A DNA stretch of 64,000 nucleotides from Paralichthys olivaceus (GCF_024713975.1 NC_091108.1:10461001-10525000); one strand, 5' to 3'. Shown: positions 1-13,629, numbered from the stretch's first letter. The notes: generated by a model not told the origin, from the sequence alone. Made by a program: numbers and translations.

Positions 1-211
1 TTGTCAGAACAACTTGGGAATAAACTGTAGCTTTGTGGTTTTTGTGCAGATTAATGCACAAGACATCTGCAGCAGATGAAGAGGAAATTTCAGTGGAGGA
101 CAATATCGGCTCATGGCTCTTTTCTTGGCTTGCAGAAAAAAGAAGGAGGAAAAGAAGCAATATGATGCGTATCAGAACATCTGCAGGGGTTTTGGGTTTT
201 TGGTTTAGATA
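1..211 (+). CDS. Possible C-terminal coding exon at left edge, unidentified
   Basis: Two acceptor-like sites lie close together: TTTTTGTGCAG ending at 50 and CTTGGCTTGCAG ending at 137. After the first, one frame stays open from residues LMHKTSAADEEE, through a lysine/arginine-rich stretch, to a TAG near 210. After the second, another frame reads KKKEEKKQYDAYQN and ends about nine residues later. Either could be the last exon of a plus-strand gene lying mostly outside the window, for instance the basic cytoplasmic tail of a membrane protein. I do not recognise a family, no upstream exon is available, and the open frame is short enough to be chance. Treat it as a lead only. Confidence 0.2.
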
Positions 212-2884
212 GAAACACTGACCAACATATAGATGTTTGTATGAACGTAGTTTCATCAGGAGCTAAATCTAGTTTTCTCAGAATAGCTTTAACCGCTCTT
301 GCAGATCCCTCTCTCCTACACATGCACACACATTATTTCCCCTCCCATGCATCTGAACAACCGACTGCACGTGCTCACATGCATTCTCAGAAACACATGT
401 GCGAACACAACCCTGTCTGCAGGGGCAGAGAGTAACAACCCCCTGCATATTTGCTTCCACGGCACATGCACACACATTCACATGGTTTGGTATTTTCACA
501 CAGACAGATGCAATGTTCAAGACAAGCAGCATCCTGACTGGCTGAGTGCTGCCATGTGATTGGGCTGTCGCTAGATCTGATGCAGCCCCTCTAGCTTACC
601 TGCACCCTGATTGGTCACGCCGTTATGTATGACACAGTGACACAGTTTTGTACAGCTGCAGCACAGACACTTAGGTCAGTCTTCCTTTAGTTATTGGAAG
701 AAGATTCTGTAGATGTCAACGATCAGCGTTCATCCAGGTGAAATGATGTAAAAAACTTGAGAGGAACATTTCAGTGTGTTAAATCTATTTCCTGCTGAGT
801 TACAATGCTGTAAATGTGGAATAAAGTGCAGATGTCTGCTCACCTATCATGATCCAAAGGAATTTCCACTTTTAAAGCATTTAAGATTATAACTCCCTGT
901 AGCTGTACACTTTGTACGTGGATGTGAACTACTTGGACTGCTGGGCAAAATCCACATTTAAATAGTTTGCACTACAGCAATTTTTCCCCACAATCCCCCT
1001 GCTATCCTTTAAAATGCCCCTTTGTTCTACATTGTTGCAAAAAGTGTCGGCCATCAAGTCCTGCTACTTGGACAAACAAGTGATGAACTTATAGTTCAAA
1101 TGTAGCTTTTAGTTCACAGACTGTCCGTGCAGTCACAGGGAGTTGTACTCAGTGTCCCTGTGGTTCAAACAGTCCACACTTTCATGACTGAATAGCTGGC
1201 CGGACTCCAGTACTTTTCCATCTCCAAATACATAAGAAGTTCCTCCCTCCCCCGAAAAATGTCCAACTGATTTATCTGTCCCTTCTTTAACACACACACA
1301 ATGGCTGACCCCCATACCCCACCTCGAGTCCGCCTTCTGTTTTCCATATTGTGGTGAGAGGTCAAGGAAAAACCCCAAAGGTCCAACAAAAAACTGTAGA
1401 GTTATAGGATAGTAGCAAGAGATTCTAAATGTACATTTTCTTTATGTTTTTCCAGAAAATCACGTCATTTTTAAAAACTGACATAGCATGAAATTATATT
1501 GGTTTATGAGCCAGACTCCTCCATTGCAGCAGCTGACAGTTCATAAAATGGTCCATTAAAATGAGGAGGTGCAGGATACCTAAAGCTGCAAGGTATGAAA
1601 ATTGCACATTCACATAATTATACAAATATACATACAAACTAAAAAGGCACTCAGTAGAACTCATACCATCACCAAAGGCCCAACATTCCCCTTACATCCA
1701 ATCAAGCTGCACCAAAATTCACACACTCACAGATATCAGTTCCCTACCAGTTTCCCTGTTTTCAATGTATTTGTCCCATCTATCAATGCTGCCATAAGAA
1801 ATGTATTCACCCCCTTGAAAAACCGGCTCTCTGGTGTTTTCTACCCTCCCATCTTTCCACCATAATGCTATCATCCAAATCCAGTCACATGCACCACAGT
1901 GGGCCACTTGTAGAGGGCCAAACATATTCTAGTGATCCAGTCTTGTGCAAGAAGGAACCTTGAAAATCTGTGTGGTCATCTTTTTTTTTTTTTAAATGAC
2001 TCTGTTGGAAAAAGCAATAAAGAAATAAACAATAAAAAAATCCCTTGATCATCCACACTTTGAACCATAAGAATCAGCATTTGGCTTTCAACTCTATCGA
2101 TGTTTTTGTCAACTTAAACTGACCCAGGTCCATATTTTTGGTCTGTTTCCAGGTTACTATCTGATCAAATGGGATGTGAAGCATGTTTTCTTGTATGCTA
2201 CACACCCTCTTGGTCTATGTCAGCAAAATGTTCTCAAGAAGCAACTAGTGGTTTTTTTGTGTGACAATGAAATTTGCTTTAGCACTCCCTTGTTTGCTTT
2301 CTGCTGTCTGGCGGATCCTGTCTGTCAGCTGCTGAGTAAGTAATAAAAACAACCAGGACCTGACTAATATACTGAAATAGAAATACATGCAGGAGAGAGT
2401 GTAGCTTGTTTTGCAGGATGAGGAAATAGTGGATTATGTGGAATATTATACAAGTTGTTTTGTATGAAGGAAAACAGGGTTCGTTTCAGAAACAGCACGA
2501 ACCACAAATGTAGCATTTGTTTGTTTATTGCTGACTCAATATATCTGCATTTCTCCAGCTATATTTGGCTTCTTTTGTAGAATGACCAAACACGTGCCTG
2601 CTCAGCCACAGACTTCTCTCTCTTCGTGTTTAAAGGCGGCCTCATAGACAAGAACTGTCTGAACACACAGAGCAATCTATTGTAAATGTTAGCATTTGTT
2701 AATAAGCTGCTAATATATTGACTCTCTCTGGCCCTCCTCGGAACATGTTGCTTCTTCACTATTTTCGCTTTCTCCAAAACTGATTTGTTCTACACAGCTT
2801 TTTAATTCATTAAAAACCAAAGCAATGAAAAGAAAGAAGAATTTGGGTCAGTGCAGCAATTAAGAGCAAGATATAAATAACAGA

Positions 2885-3010
2885 GAGCACATGCACATGT
2901 ACACGCACACACACACAGGTTTGCGCAGCTTATTAGGACTTGACTCCATTGACTCTATTCATTGTGGACAGCCTCATAGAAACCTTAACCCTTACCCAGG
3001 TATTCAAAGA
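2885..3010. repeat. CA-rich tract with degenerate dispersed repeat
   Basis: A short CACACACA tract runs into sequence containing TTAGGACTTGACTCCATTGA and CCTTAACCCTTACCC. The layout resembles the teleost GAGGACATTTTGG/TTAGGG-rich repeat seen better preserved at about 27.8-28.0 kb, but much decayed. Confidence 0.35.
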
Positions 3011-6000
3011 AGTGATGCTTTATTTGGACAGGGCTTTGGGTTTTGGTGGAGCAGTGATTATTTATGCTGAATAAGGTCTTACAGAGCAGATAATACTAAT
3101 TCATAACACATTACATTATGTTACAATACAGTATAATTTTGAAATGTATTTCAATGCTTTTCAAAATCAGGGGTTACAAGGTGCAATAACAAAAAATGAA
3201 AAAATATCGGATTATAAAAAGCTAGATCATAAAAGAAAATCAATAAAACAACTACTTTAAATAATATATGGTCTATTCAGCATATTTTACCACCTTGCCT
3301 TCACCACCACCTCATTCGCTCATTCAGTATTTCCTATAAGATTGATAGTTAGTCTATTCCATATTTTACACACCCAGGATGGAGACACTGATAGAACTGC
3401 AGACAGGACATGTAGAGTGTGATTTCAGTCTGTGGTCTATAAAAAATGTAGATAATATCACATTCTGTTGTAGTGGTCAGAAACAGTATTTACAAAATGT
3501 GCAAATGTAACTTCAGGCAGAAAACAACAGAGCTTCACTGATACTTCCTGAAATGTGACAGTTCTGCTCTTGGCTCATACTTGTGTGATTCCAGCTCCTC
3601 CTCATGACTTTTAATGAGGCTGATTGAAGCTTTATGAGGACATAAAACATTACTGTCATTTATAGATACTTCCTAAAAAATAGGTACTTTTTCTTTATGA
3701 AGCATTACGTTAGTTCATGCAGGACACGAAGTCATGTGCTCAGCTGTCTTAAGCTGTCAGCTACTGGGTGCTCGTCAGCCACCCACCAATCGTAGCCCAT
3801 TCTCTCAGCAAAGCAGTCCCTTTGAATACGACCTCAACCTCACTGATCCCTGCTCAGCTACACTGCCACTCACACCTGCAAACCGACAGTTTATCAAGCC
3901 ACATATGTTAACAGATTGAGTGAAGTTATTATACCTGAAACAGAAGCTATTTACATTCATATCATATTATGAAGATTACACTACATGAAAGCAGAACTAT
4001 GGAATTCTCTGGACAATGATTTCAAACTTTTCTTACTCAAATTCTATTCAGTTCAAGACAATTAAATATAATTGTACAAAAACTGGAATGAACAAAATAA
4101 ACTAAATTATACGGTGAAACCAAACTAGAGTATTGTTTCTTTCTTTATGTTCTTTCTGTCTTGAATCATTACTGCTTAAAAAGTTACTACAATCTCTTTT
4201 AGTCTGATCATTCTCATGGATTCAGGGTTAGGGTCAGCACTTCTTTCTTGCAGCTTTACAGCATCCACTCCAGTTCGCCCTACACAAACAGACACACACT
4301 GCATGTGCTGAGGACATTAAGACAGGCCTGAACTCGATACAAGGCAAACAACCTGGCTAAAGTCCATTGTTGGTGGTGGTGAGCAGGCACTTCCTAATGT
4401 CCAGATAATGGCAGTGGTGGGTGAGAGAGTTAAAAACATCCCTGCTTTGTCTTTCTTTGTTCGTAAATCCACGTGGTTCTAGTCCTGACCAGCTAAGACA
4501 GGAGAAGCCTGTCTGTCACTCTCCCTATTGAACACCTCTCACTATTGTTTACAGGCATAACAAAGGGAATGCTTATTCTTCCAGGATTCCTGTTGACCTG
4601 TTTTTCACCCCCCCCCCCTTTCAGCGCACGCACAAGCATAAACTGCTGCTTCAGTGCTCTCACATATCTCTGTGTTTTGGAAGTCAGCTCATGGGAACAG
4701 TAGGGAAACGCCAAAATGTCAAACTGCTTCTTCATTGTTAAGAAAACAAGTAACGTTATCCAACACGTCTGACCGGTGTCTGCATAAGGCACATAGCAGT
4801 GATTACACATTGTATCAGTTAAATCTTGATGCTGTTTGTTCTGGCTTTAAGACGTAGATATGACAAAGCGATGACGAGGCAACTGGGCGAGGCAGGGGCG
4901 AGTGACATGACTGTAATATTCAGAAGATTAAATGTTCCTCGAGGTAGCAGGTCAAAAAAATGAGCCAGACTGTCGCTTGATGCTTTTTTGGGAACATTTT
5001 GTTTGGTTTGTTTTGAAGATGTGTTTTGAAGATGTGAACTATCCTGCATTAAAATGTTTGAAAACAACTGGACTTATGTTATATATGTTGTCAGCTTGTA
5101 TAGTTACATTATCCAAAATGTTTCCAACAATGTTCATACCAAGGTAACGGCACATTTCATTTGGGTCGACTTTTAATTTCGTCATATCCGGAACAAACCA
5201 CGTATGACAGGAAAAGAAAACTATGCTAGCCAGTTAGCCAGTTAGCTACAGTTATGTACTAATTGTATTTTCGAAGTTGTTTTCCTCCAAATCTTCTTAC
5301 CTTTCTTTTAATCAGCTTCTTCACCTTTTTAATGTGCTACGGATTTTTGTTTTTTTCTACTCAGGAGACCATGTTTATTATTTTAAATCTCTTATCCACA
5401 GTGGAATTACTCAGTGTTCAGATTTTCATACAGATGGTCAGTTTACCTGATTTGAGAAAGAACTGAACATGTACTTAATAACGTTATGCAGAGGATGTCA
5501 GTTCAGTATTTTCTCCTCAACCTGGCATAGAACATATCAGTGTACACACACTGAAAGAATGTGGTTATGTGTGGTGTGAGTGAATCAGATCTCTGTGATC
5601 CCCAGTGCATCTTGGATCACAACTGTAGTGCCAGGATTTAGGCCTCAGGAAGGAAAAATACCCCAGTTCAAGTACCTCAAACTCGTACTTAAATATTGCA
5701 CTTGGTTGTGAATGTACCTCTGCTCCAGAGACACACCCCTAAGGTAAGTGTTTTTCTGTGTAATACACACCTCATTCCCTTGAACACATGACTGACATGG
5801 TGGGTTATGAGGGGGTGGAAGTCCTGAGTCATTTCAACCAGCTCAACAAGCTTTACCTTCACAGGTGATCTGAGGATGGACTGCGGAGAGAACAGTTAAA
5901 AAACCACAGCTCTCACCTCACATGACCCTGTGGTGTAAACAGGTGATAAAATGATATATGTAACAGTTAGATTAGCAATAATTACAGAAATAACCAGAGC

Positions 6001-6536
6001 TATTTTGAAACATGTTCTGCTTTACTTTTTGTTGCCCTCCAACAGTGATGTGACCTACCCTGGGATTACATAAGATCCAGGATGTATGCACATGATTGGA
6101 CATGTAAAACACCCTGACTCTGTGTGTAAAGCTGATTTAAACACAGAAAGACAAAGCTCACATCATGATGGACGATTGCATAATAATTATACTGTGACAT
6201 AATTAGTTCCTCAGTTATTGTCAAAGTATTTTGAAAACAAGTTAATGATTCACGAAACAAAGCCTCAGTCTGAGACAGTTGGAAGCTTCACCTTTAAAGG
6301 GCCATTCCACTAATTTTAAACATAAGCTATTTTGTGACTATAAGGGATGAAATGCTGTGATTGAAAGCTTTGACTGACTCACGATCGGTCGAGGGTCCAT
6401 CCCCTGATCTCTGCTCTGCAAACTCTGGCTCCACATGCGCAAGATGGAGGCTATTGACTTCAGGATATTTTGGCTTCATTTCTGGATAGTGGCACGAAGC
6501 AGAGAGGCATGTTTAAATAATGTCTGTGATTTCACT

Positions 6537-6558
6537 GGGGGGGGGGGGGGGGGGGGGG
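6537..6558 (+). repeat. Homopolymer run of 22 G
   Basis: An uninterrupted G run follows TTTCACT. Runs of this length are unstable, are often mis-sized in assemblies, and can form G-quadruplexes. Nothing nearby indicates a function. Confidence 0.9.
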
Positions 6559-7824
6559 TTGTCTTCTGTTATTACTTAAATGTGTATTTTTGCTTATCTT
6601 AAGGTTGTTGTTTTTCTTTATTCTATGTATATATTCTTATTCTGCAGTTATACATTGTAGTTGGTGTACAGATACACCAGGCTCAGATTTTAATCTGTCA
6701 GATCACAGAAGCAGACTGTTGTTGCATAATTGCCATCAGCATGTCAGGTTTAGCAAGCCATCACAGACTGACAAAATCTCTACACACACACACACAAGTG
6801 CAAGTGCTGTATTCATGCCTGTCTCTACATCTCTTGTTGGTTTCTTGTAATCTGAAAAAAATCAATACTGTCTGAAAATGTAAGGATGACGACAATAGCG
6901 GCAGATAAATCGCCCGCTGAACACTTAAGGCCTCCTTCTAACCCAGAGATTTAAAAAATAATCACACAAAAGCAGTGCCCTTTCCAACCCCCACACCCCT
7001 TTGAGCTCCAGTCAGATTAAAGGCTGATCATGTATCTGATGGTGCCACAGCAAGTTTCTTACTGCTATTAGTCTGCTGTGAAGGCCTAATCCCAGCAAAT
7101 CCGTTATTTTCCTCAGTACATCCAACACACACTACGGCCAGCCTTAACGGAGCCTTAACAACAAGTCAAGTAAATGAGTGAAGCGGCGAAGAATAAAAAA
7201 CAGTTGCGTTGCTACTGAAAGGTCTGTCATCACAGCGAATCAGTCTTCTCCTAATCCACGGCCAGTAATCAAAATACAAAATACAGGAATGACGCATTTG
7301 GCTGATTTCTTGGTGTCTGTCTGCAACCTGTTCAGACTAACAGGATCACTGCAGCAGAGGGCCAGAGGTTTCAGGGAGGTCATGAAGCAGTGGGGGGGGG
7401 GGGGCAGCAGGCTGCTGAGACACTAGTGATTGGTTGGATGCAAGTCCGGTCCTCTTTGAAGACAAAAACAAATGTCCAAGCACACGTGTAAAGAAAGGTG
7501 TGGAGAAGGCCACATTCTGCCAAGGTGCGCCGTAACATGGCTGCTTTTTAGCACTGATACATTATCTGTAATCAACAGAGGTGTCATTGATCGCGAGTCA
7601 GTCTCAGCCCCCCAGTCAGTAACCAAAATATTAATTAAAACCAAACTTTAACAGAGGAAACATCGGTGGGGTAGTCTGTCTACCTACAAAGACAGAAAGA
7701 CAATTTATTTATTTAAAAAGAAATTGCAGCGAGACACCAGGGGGCTGATATACATGCAAGATACGAATGTTGTTCTGCTATTTAACAACCGTAGTAAACA
7801 TCTATTAAATAGGTTTTTGTAGGT

Positions 7825-8010
7825 TTTATTCATATTTTGATCAGAACTTGGCGACTTTGTGCAGTTAAATAAACATCTATAAAGAATCTGTCGTAATCCT
7901 CTTCCTCAGTAGGGCTGTCTTCATTCCTCTTCTTCACGCCGCTCGCTTTGCCTTCAAGTATCACACCGACCTTGAAGGCTCCTCTGGTCGTGTTGTCTTT
8001 GCCAACTAAA
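7825..8010 (-). CDS. Possible terminal coding exon, unidentified
   Basis: Read on the minus strand, an acceptor-like TTCTTTATTTAG ends at about 8010 and is followed by about 59 open codons. They contain acidic and basic clusters (GVKKRNEDSPTEEEDYDRFF) before a TGA at 7832-7830. The stop overlaps an AATAAA poly(A) signal, since the sequence reads ATATGAATAAAACC. The residue composition looks more like real protein than the other frames nearby. I do not recognise the protein and found no clear upstream exon. Confidence 0.2.
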
Positions 8011-8081
8011 TAAAGAACATTGATATCACATTGATAATCAGCCTCATGGAAAGCCAGGCGGTGCAGCTGTCTCTGTGACAC

Positions 8082-10959
8082 AACTTACATCAGCAGCAAG
8101 GTGAAACGGAGATTACAGGCTGCATAGGCAGACTGTAATCTTTCCCACAGATGTTTGACTTTTACCAGCTCAAACACACACGGTCATGCAACTCTACCTT
8201 TTGGATTAAAAACATTGTATTTGTTGTGATGTGTTTTGAAGTTATTCTTTGTTAAAGACAAAATGGAGTGCTCATTTTCAATCAGGAGGGACAAAAATGA
8301 AGAGTGACGACTTGAATCTTCCCCTTTCTTCCCCAGAGGTGGTTTTGTTTTTGCACCCATTAGCTTATTGCTCTGTCACCATGTCCCCTCAGAAACTTTC
8401 CACAACATGTGCAGGACAGATGCTCCTGGTTCTGGGAAACAAAGGCTCATATTTTGGAAGTGATTTGCATTTCCAATATGACTTAAAAGTTTTTTTTTTC
8501 CCAGACTGTAAAATGAAATAAACTGAGGAAGACATGAAATAAAACCCATGAAGGCCTGTTTGAATGAATAGAAGGCCTTGCAGATACTGTGATCAATTCA
8601 CTCACAGTCAGGGTTGTACAACTGCGATAAGTTATCACAATAGTCACATGGAAACACTAGAAATATGTCATTGATGTTACAACGTAATACAACACAAATA
8701 TGGGTGTATTTTATTGGCTAATGCAGAAACTTGCCAAATTACTTAACAGCAAAAAAACTGAGCTTGTGTCATTTTCTTTCCTGGATGATGGTTGAGCTCC
8801 CATAATGCCCCTCCAGACTGGCCTCATCCACATGAATGAGTCAGCGTCATCAATTTGCTCACTTACTGGATATTTTCTTGCTCTGTTCTCACATGGACTC
8901 ACTATGACATTTTACGGATATTTTACCGGGGACAGGTAGGAGTTCCAGAAAAGCAATTCACTCCAACATTTAAGTTTTCACCTACAGACCCTTTGGAAAT
9001 CTTCAGGAACAAGTCAGTGCAGTGACTGAGAGCAGCTTTAAATCGAATGTCTGGCTGATAATCTGCGAAATAAAATGTGTCTCAACCCATTTTAGGTCAG
9101 AAATGGTTATTTGATGTGCCTATTTGAATGAGAAGTTACTTGTTGGTCAGGAGAAGAGAGTTTGGTTAAAATCGAACACGTGGAATTAATATAAATGACA
9201 GCTGCATCAGAGTTTCAGTTTTATTGTACTGTGTGATGCTGTAAACAGCTGTTTGCCACAGCATGCATGAAAAAGCATACCTTGCATGTTTTTTTTTTAA
9301 TTTAATGATAGCATATTAGTAAAAAAGTTGGTCATCAAATCCTAATTTCTCCCAGTTATTGTCCTGATCAGCGCTCATTGTCATGCAGCAGCGCGAGGTT
9401 TAAACACTAAAAACCCAGTGAAAACACTTTAAACTGTTCAGACAAGGATTGCCCTCCAGTGGCCAGAGGAGAAGGGAATATACAGAAAGTGGGGACGACC
9501 CCTAAGGCAGCAGTGCTCAGGAATATTATTCATACAGCCCTGCATTTTCATACATCTTCAAATGGAAGCATAATTGATTACATAAGTTCTGACTTTAGCA
9601 ACAGTTGCAGTTATGTTTGGCATCATTAAGACAGTGATGTACAGTATCTGTTCTGAACCAGATTAGAAATGCACATACAGTGCATTTCTGAAAAAAGAAT
9701 GTCGGAGAAAGCTTGGAAATGTGTAAATTCTCTCATACAAGAAAACTCCAGCAGTTGTTTGTAAAACTTACACATCGGAATTGTTTCTGTCTAAATTCTC
9801 CTTATATCTCCTTTTTGTTCTATTTAATCAAATCATTTTAAAACTCTGGATTAACCAGTCCTGGCTTGATGAAAAATTATGAGATGAAACAAGAGACTGT
9901 CTGATTCAGCATGAATAGATTTTCAGATCCTTCCAAAGTTGTGGGAAATTCTTTTGTTGTAAAATACAAAATGCCTGGAGGCATGTGTGGAGAAACACTC
10001 CTTCTCTCTTTTTTTCCATGTCTGAGCCAACTTCCCTTGAAGTACTTTCACATCTTCTGCGTCATTTGGCTTCCCCAAAAAAAGTCTTCACTAAAGCACA
10101 CCAACAGGTCCATTCCAGTCTTTTGAACTACTGACATTTGAGAAAAAGGCTGAATTGTCTCCTCTTCTCTTTTAATCGTGCAGTTTCCAACTTTCTAGGC
10201 TGTAAAACAGACACTCAGGTAAAAACAGTGGTGCTGTCTTACACCACTACCCACACAGCCCTGTCCCAGGTTGCTCACCGCATCGTGGGAACCGTTTCTG
10301 TGGAGAGCGGAGCATTGTGGCACAGGAGCCGTCATCAGGGACAGTGGGATAAAACAGGGATTGTCCTTCAGCATGGACCCAATTCATCCAGTTTGGCACA
10401 CAGCAGCCTGTTCGTGTAACAGTGTAACATCACCCGACTCGACCTGAACGGAGTCAGGTCAGAGGCATCTGATTGTTCCTCTCTGGGGTGCAACAGAGAC
10501 ACAGAGTGAAGGCCTTGTTATTCAAGTGCCCTGCTCCATGTGCAGCGCAAGGACGGAGACATTTAGCTGAGCCATCTCAAGGAGGTGATTCTTTTATCTG
10601 TGAGTTAACAGCATTACACAAAACTACTGCACAGTTTATCACAAACCTTGGTGGAAGGATGTGGTAAAGGTCAGGGAGGCACTCATTAAATTTTGGTGCT
10701 AATTCAAATAAATGGGCAGATCCAGCAACGTTTATCAATTTCTTTATCAATTAACATTTTTTTCAGACATTCTCATTTCTGTTTGCAGTTGAATGCCTCC
10801 ACCATCCAGTGCAGTTTCATTCTGCATACATTACTTTCCAGACTCATGTGAGCTCACTCTGACTTTTGAAAATCGAATCAGTAAATCTTTGAGTTCAGGT
10901 GACAACTGCTTAAACTGTGAAGAAATTATTGATCGGTATTGCAGAAATTTCACATTCAC
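8082..10959. other. No gene seen
   Basis: Ordinary AT-rich intergenic sequence. Open frames are short and domain-free, and I found no clear splice-site chain. Confidence 0.55.
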
Positions 10960-10964
10960 AAGAA

Positions 10965-11190
10965 AATGAGCTCACTGTGACCTTGACCTTTGACCACCAA
11001 ATTCTAATGAGTTCATCTTTGAGTCTAAATAAACATTTTTAGTAAAAATGTTTATTTAGACTCAAAGAAGTAAAAAAAATTTTTTTACCAAGTTTAAAGA
11101 AATTCTCTCAAGGCGTTCTTAAAATATTGTGTTCACAATGATGGGATGGACAGACAATCTGAAAACATAAGACCTCTAGCCACTGGCAGA
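10965..11190 (+). repeat. Dispersed teleost repeat with internal hairpin
   Basis: The sequence carries the hallmarks of a repeat common in teleost genomes: GTGACCTTGACCTTTGACC, then a segment on AATTCTAATGAGTTCATC, GAAATTCTCTCAAGGCGTTC, and a final GGGATGGACAGACAATCTGA. I know it as a non-coding dispersed element of uncertain class; there is no open frame. In this copy the middle holds a perfect inverted repeat at 11017-11040 and 11044-11067, which looks like a local fold-back duplication. Boundaries are approximate. Confidence 0.6.
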
Positions 11191-11199
11191 ACAAATATT

Positions 11200-13220
11200 T
11201 GCGTGTCTCTTGTCTTCTTTCGCAGGGTTTTCTTAAATAAAGTGTTTTAGTGTACTAAGAATTTAACTGCTGCAGTCTCCACAGAATAAAACAGTTTATT
11301 ATAGGTCGTGCTGGATTTATGTGTATGAAAGCAGCCATGTTTTAGTGTCCTCTTTTTACAGTGACCTCACTTTTCTCAGCACGTTATGGTGATGATAAGA
11401 TTTATGGAAATGACTTTGAACTTTACGACTGAGAGATCAGTTGCAAAATGTCAGGTTGAAGCCTGGTGATGCAATGAGATCATTCTGTATGTGTGATGGG
11501 TGTCATGCAGCGCTGAATAAAACATGGGATATATGAGAGGAGAATTTGGGAATGTGACAAATTGATCATCAAAAATTGTTGTTGACAAACTGATCTACAG
11601 TATTAATAAAACCTTAATTTCATTTATATGGTGTTCTTTTTGTTTTCTTTGCTCAATCCAAGTGTTTGAACAACTTGGTTAAATATCTATGTAGAATACC
11701 TCAGCCCACCTCAGCCTGTGGTCTAATTCTGGAGCTACCTTTGTACTTAGCCGATCGAGTGCACGCGTGTTGGTGTGTGACAATGTCAAGGAGAGGTTGG
11801 GGCTACCCATTAAAAAAAACAACCTAATCAATAACCTCTCTCTTGGACTTCTGGCCTCAGTGCTACCTGCAGAAGCCGGATGAATAACAACCACGTGGTC
11901 GTACTGTACGACAGAGCAGGGAGGTGCAGGTACGTGCTGTAAAACCCCTGCGGAAATCGAAAGTGCTTTGAAATCAGATCAATACTTTATAATCCTATTA
12001 CAGTTGCTTTTTAACACTGAATGAATGAGTGTGCATTCCTCCTTACGGAGCAAATACATTTCCAACTGTGCTGCCAGGATTTGTATCACGCTGCAATTAA
12101 AAGAAGGGGAGATGTCACCAAACGTCCATACCCATCATAAGACAAAGTCCAAACCAATTCTGACACCATGAAATTTAACTCGAGAGCCTATTGTTCGTGG
12201 CTGTATGATAATTGGAGCTGGCCTTGCTGGCTGTTTATGTAAGAGGGGCTTGTTTATTCATAGCGAGCTCAGTTTGTGCGAAAGCCCGTTCGGATCTCAA
12301 TGGCTCCATTATTAGAAGAGTGGTTAAAGCCTCTTTCAAACTTCAAACATAAGAAGCCTCCCTCTCAGTGCTCACTGGCTCAGTGATCTGCAAGAACTAA
12401 AATGTAATCACTGTGCAAATGCAGCGATGTGCAGAAGAGTGAGAGAATATGTGAAGCCTCTGCTGTCTTGTCCGCAAATGTTATGCAAGTTCTCCTCTGA
12501 ACGGCCTGGGAAACACCTGAGAACGCCTTGTTCCTGACGTCGTCCGTGAAGTTAATACAAACAGTTTAATCTGTGGCCACGGATGAACGTAAACAGCTGA
12601 GGATGCTGCACATTTCCACTGACCTGTTAACAAGAGCTACTTCCCATATGTTCCGCGGCACCAAGCGGGAAAAGGCCCGCACACAGCTGGGTCATTGTTC
12701 TTTACAGTGGGTGTGCAGTGTGCAAAGCCTCATTAGGAGCGGATGGCCGTAAGCCTCTTTGACTGTACCCTCTGCACCGGCAGACACTGAACCAGGTAGA
12801 GCGCATGCAGCAAGCACAAGCTGCACTGTAAAATCTGAAAATTGCGTGTTTAAATCCCGGTTTAAGGGGAAAATAACAGCTCTGTAAGGACACGACTGAA
12901 ATCTGTATACAGCGTGAGCTTATGCAAATAGAGAGGTCAACACCTATACACGTCCGTCACTGCAGTGAGGGATTGGGGGATTGGCTCGCTGAGGGAGTTT
13001 GGAAATAGAACAAGTGCTCTTCTTCTACCTCAGCTCCTTGTACATCCCTCACTCCCATCCTGCTTCCCTGTGCGCTGCTAGTTCCCAGTAGCGTCAACCA
13101 CACGAAAAAACAGGACATAATCCTCAGACACTGATCCGCTCAAAAAATCTGTTTCATTTATTTTGCACACAACAACAAGGATAAAGCTTTGTAGTAGCAG
13201 ATGTATTAACATCTTTCTCA
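11200..13220. other. No gene seen; conserved-looking non-coding block
   Basis: No coding exon can be supported. The part at about 12.18-12.45 kb is complex, non-repetitive sequence with homeodomain-type TAATTG and TTATTA cores, and is discussed as a possible enhancer. Confidence 0.5.
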
Positions 13221-13224
13221 TCAT

Positions 13225-13625
13225 GGCTGGTAGAGGTGGGACGTAACAAAGTACATTTACTTCGTTACTCAGCCTTAGTACATTTTTCATGGATATGAGT
13301 AGTTTTATTTTCTGGTACTTTTCACTTTTAATTCACTACAAATATCAATAAATATCTGTACTTTATAATCCTCAAATGTTCTGTGTTCACATATATTTTC
13401 AAATGTAATCAGTAAGGAGAGGGGATTCAATCTACTGATCCAATCAGAGTGGGCAGGTCACATCAGACACCTCCCCCTTCATTGATGAAGAAGAAACAGG
13501 CAAGTACTTACTTTTACTCAAGTAGAGAACTTAATATGGTACTTTTACTTTAACTTGACTACATTTTTGTCTATGTATATATTCTTTTACTGAAGTAAAC
13601 ACTGATGCCTTGTGTAATAAAATCT
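13225..13625. repeat. Dispersed teleost repeat (non-autonomous, no ORF)
   Basis: The start reads GGTGGGACGTAACAAAGTAC, followed by TTACTTCGTTACTC. The far part reads ACTTTTACTCAAGTAGAGAA, then TTTTACTTTAACTTGACTAC. Sequence rich in repeated 'ACTTTTACT/AAGTAC' words is typical of a very common teleost non-autonomous DNA-transposon-like family. It has no protein-coding content, and its ends are only approximate. Confidence 0.55.
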
Positions 13626-13629
13626 AATT

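Larger units (their letters stand above)
212..7700. other. Gene desert, no supported gene
   Basis: All open frames here are short and have no recognisable domain, and no convincing chain of splice sites is present. Contents include a CA-rich tract with low-quality repeat sequence near 2.89-3.01 kb, a run of 22 G at 6537-6558, and a run of 13 G at 7392-7404. The stretch at about 6.29-6.53 kb has the style of a dispersed repeat but I cannot name it. Confidence 0.6.
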
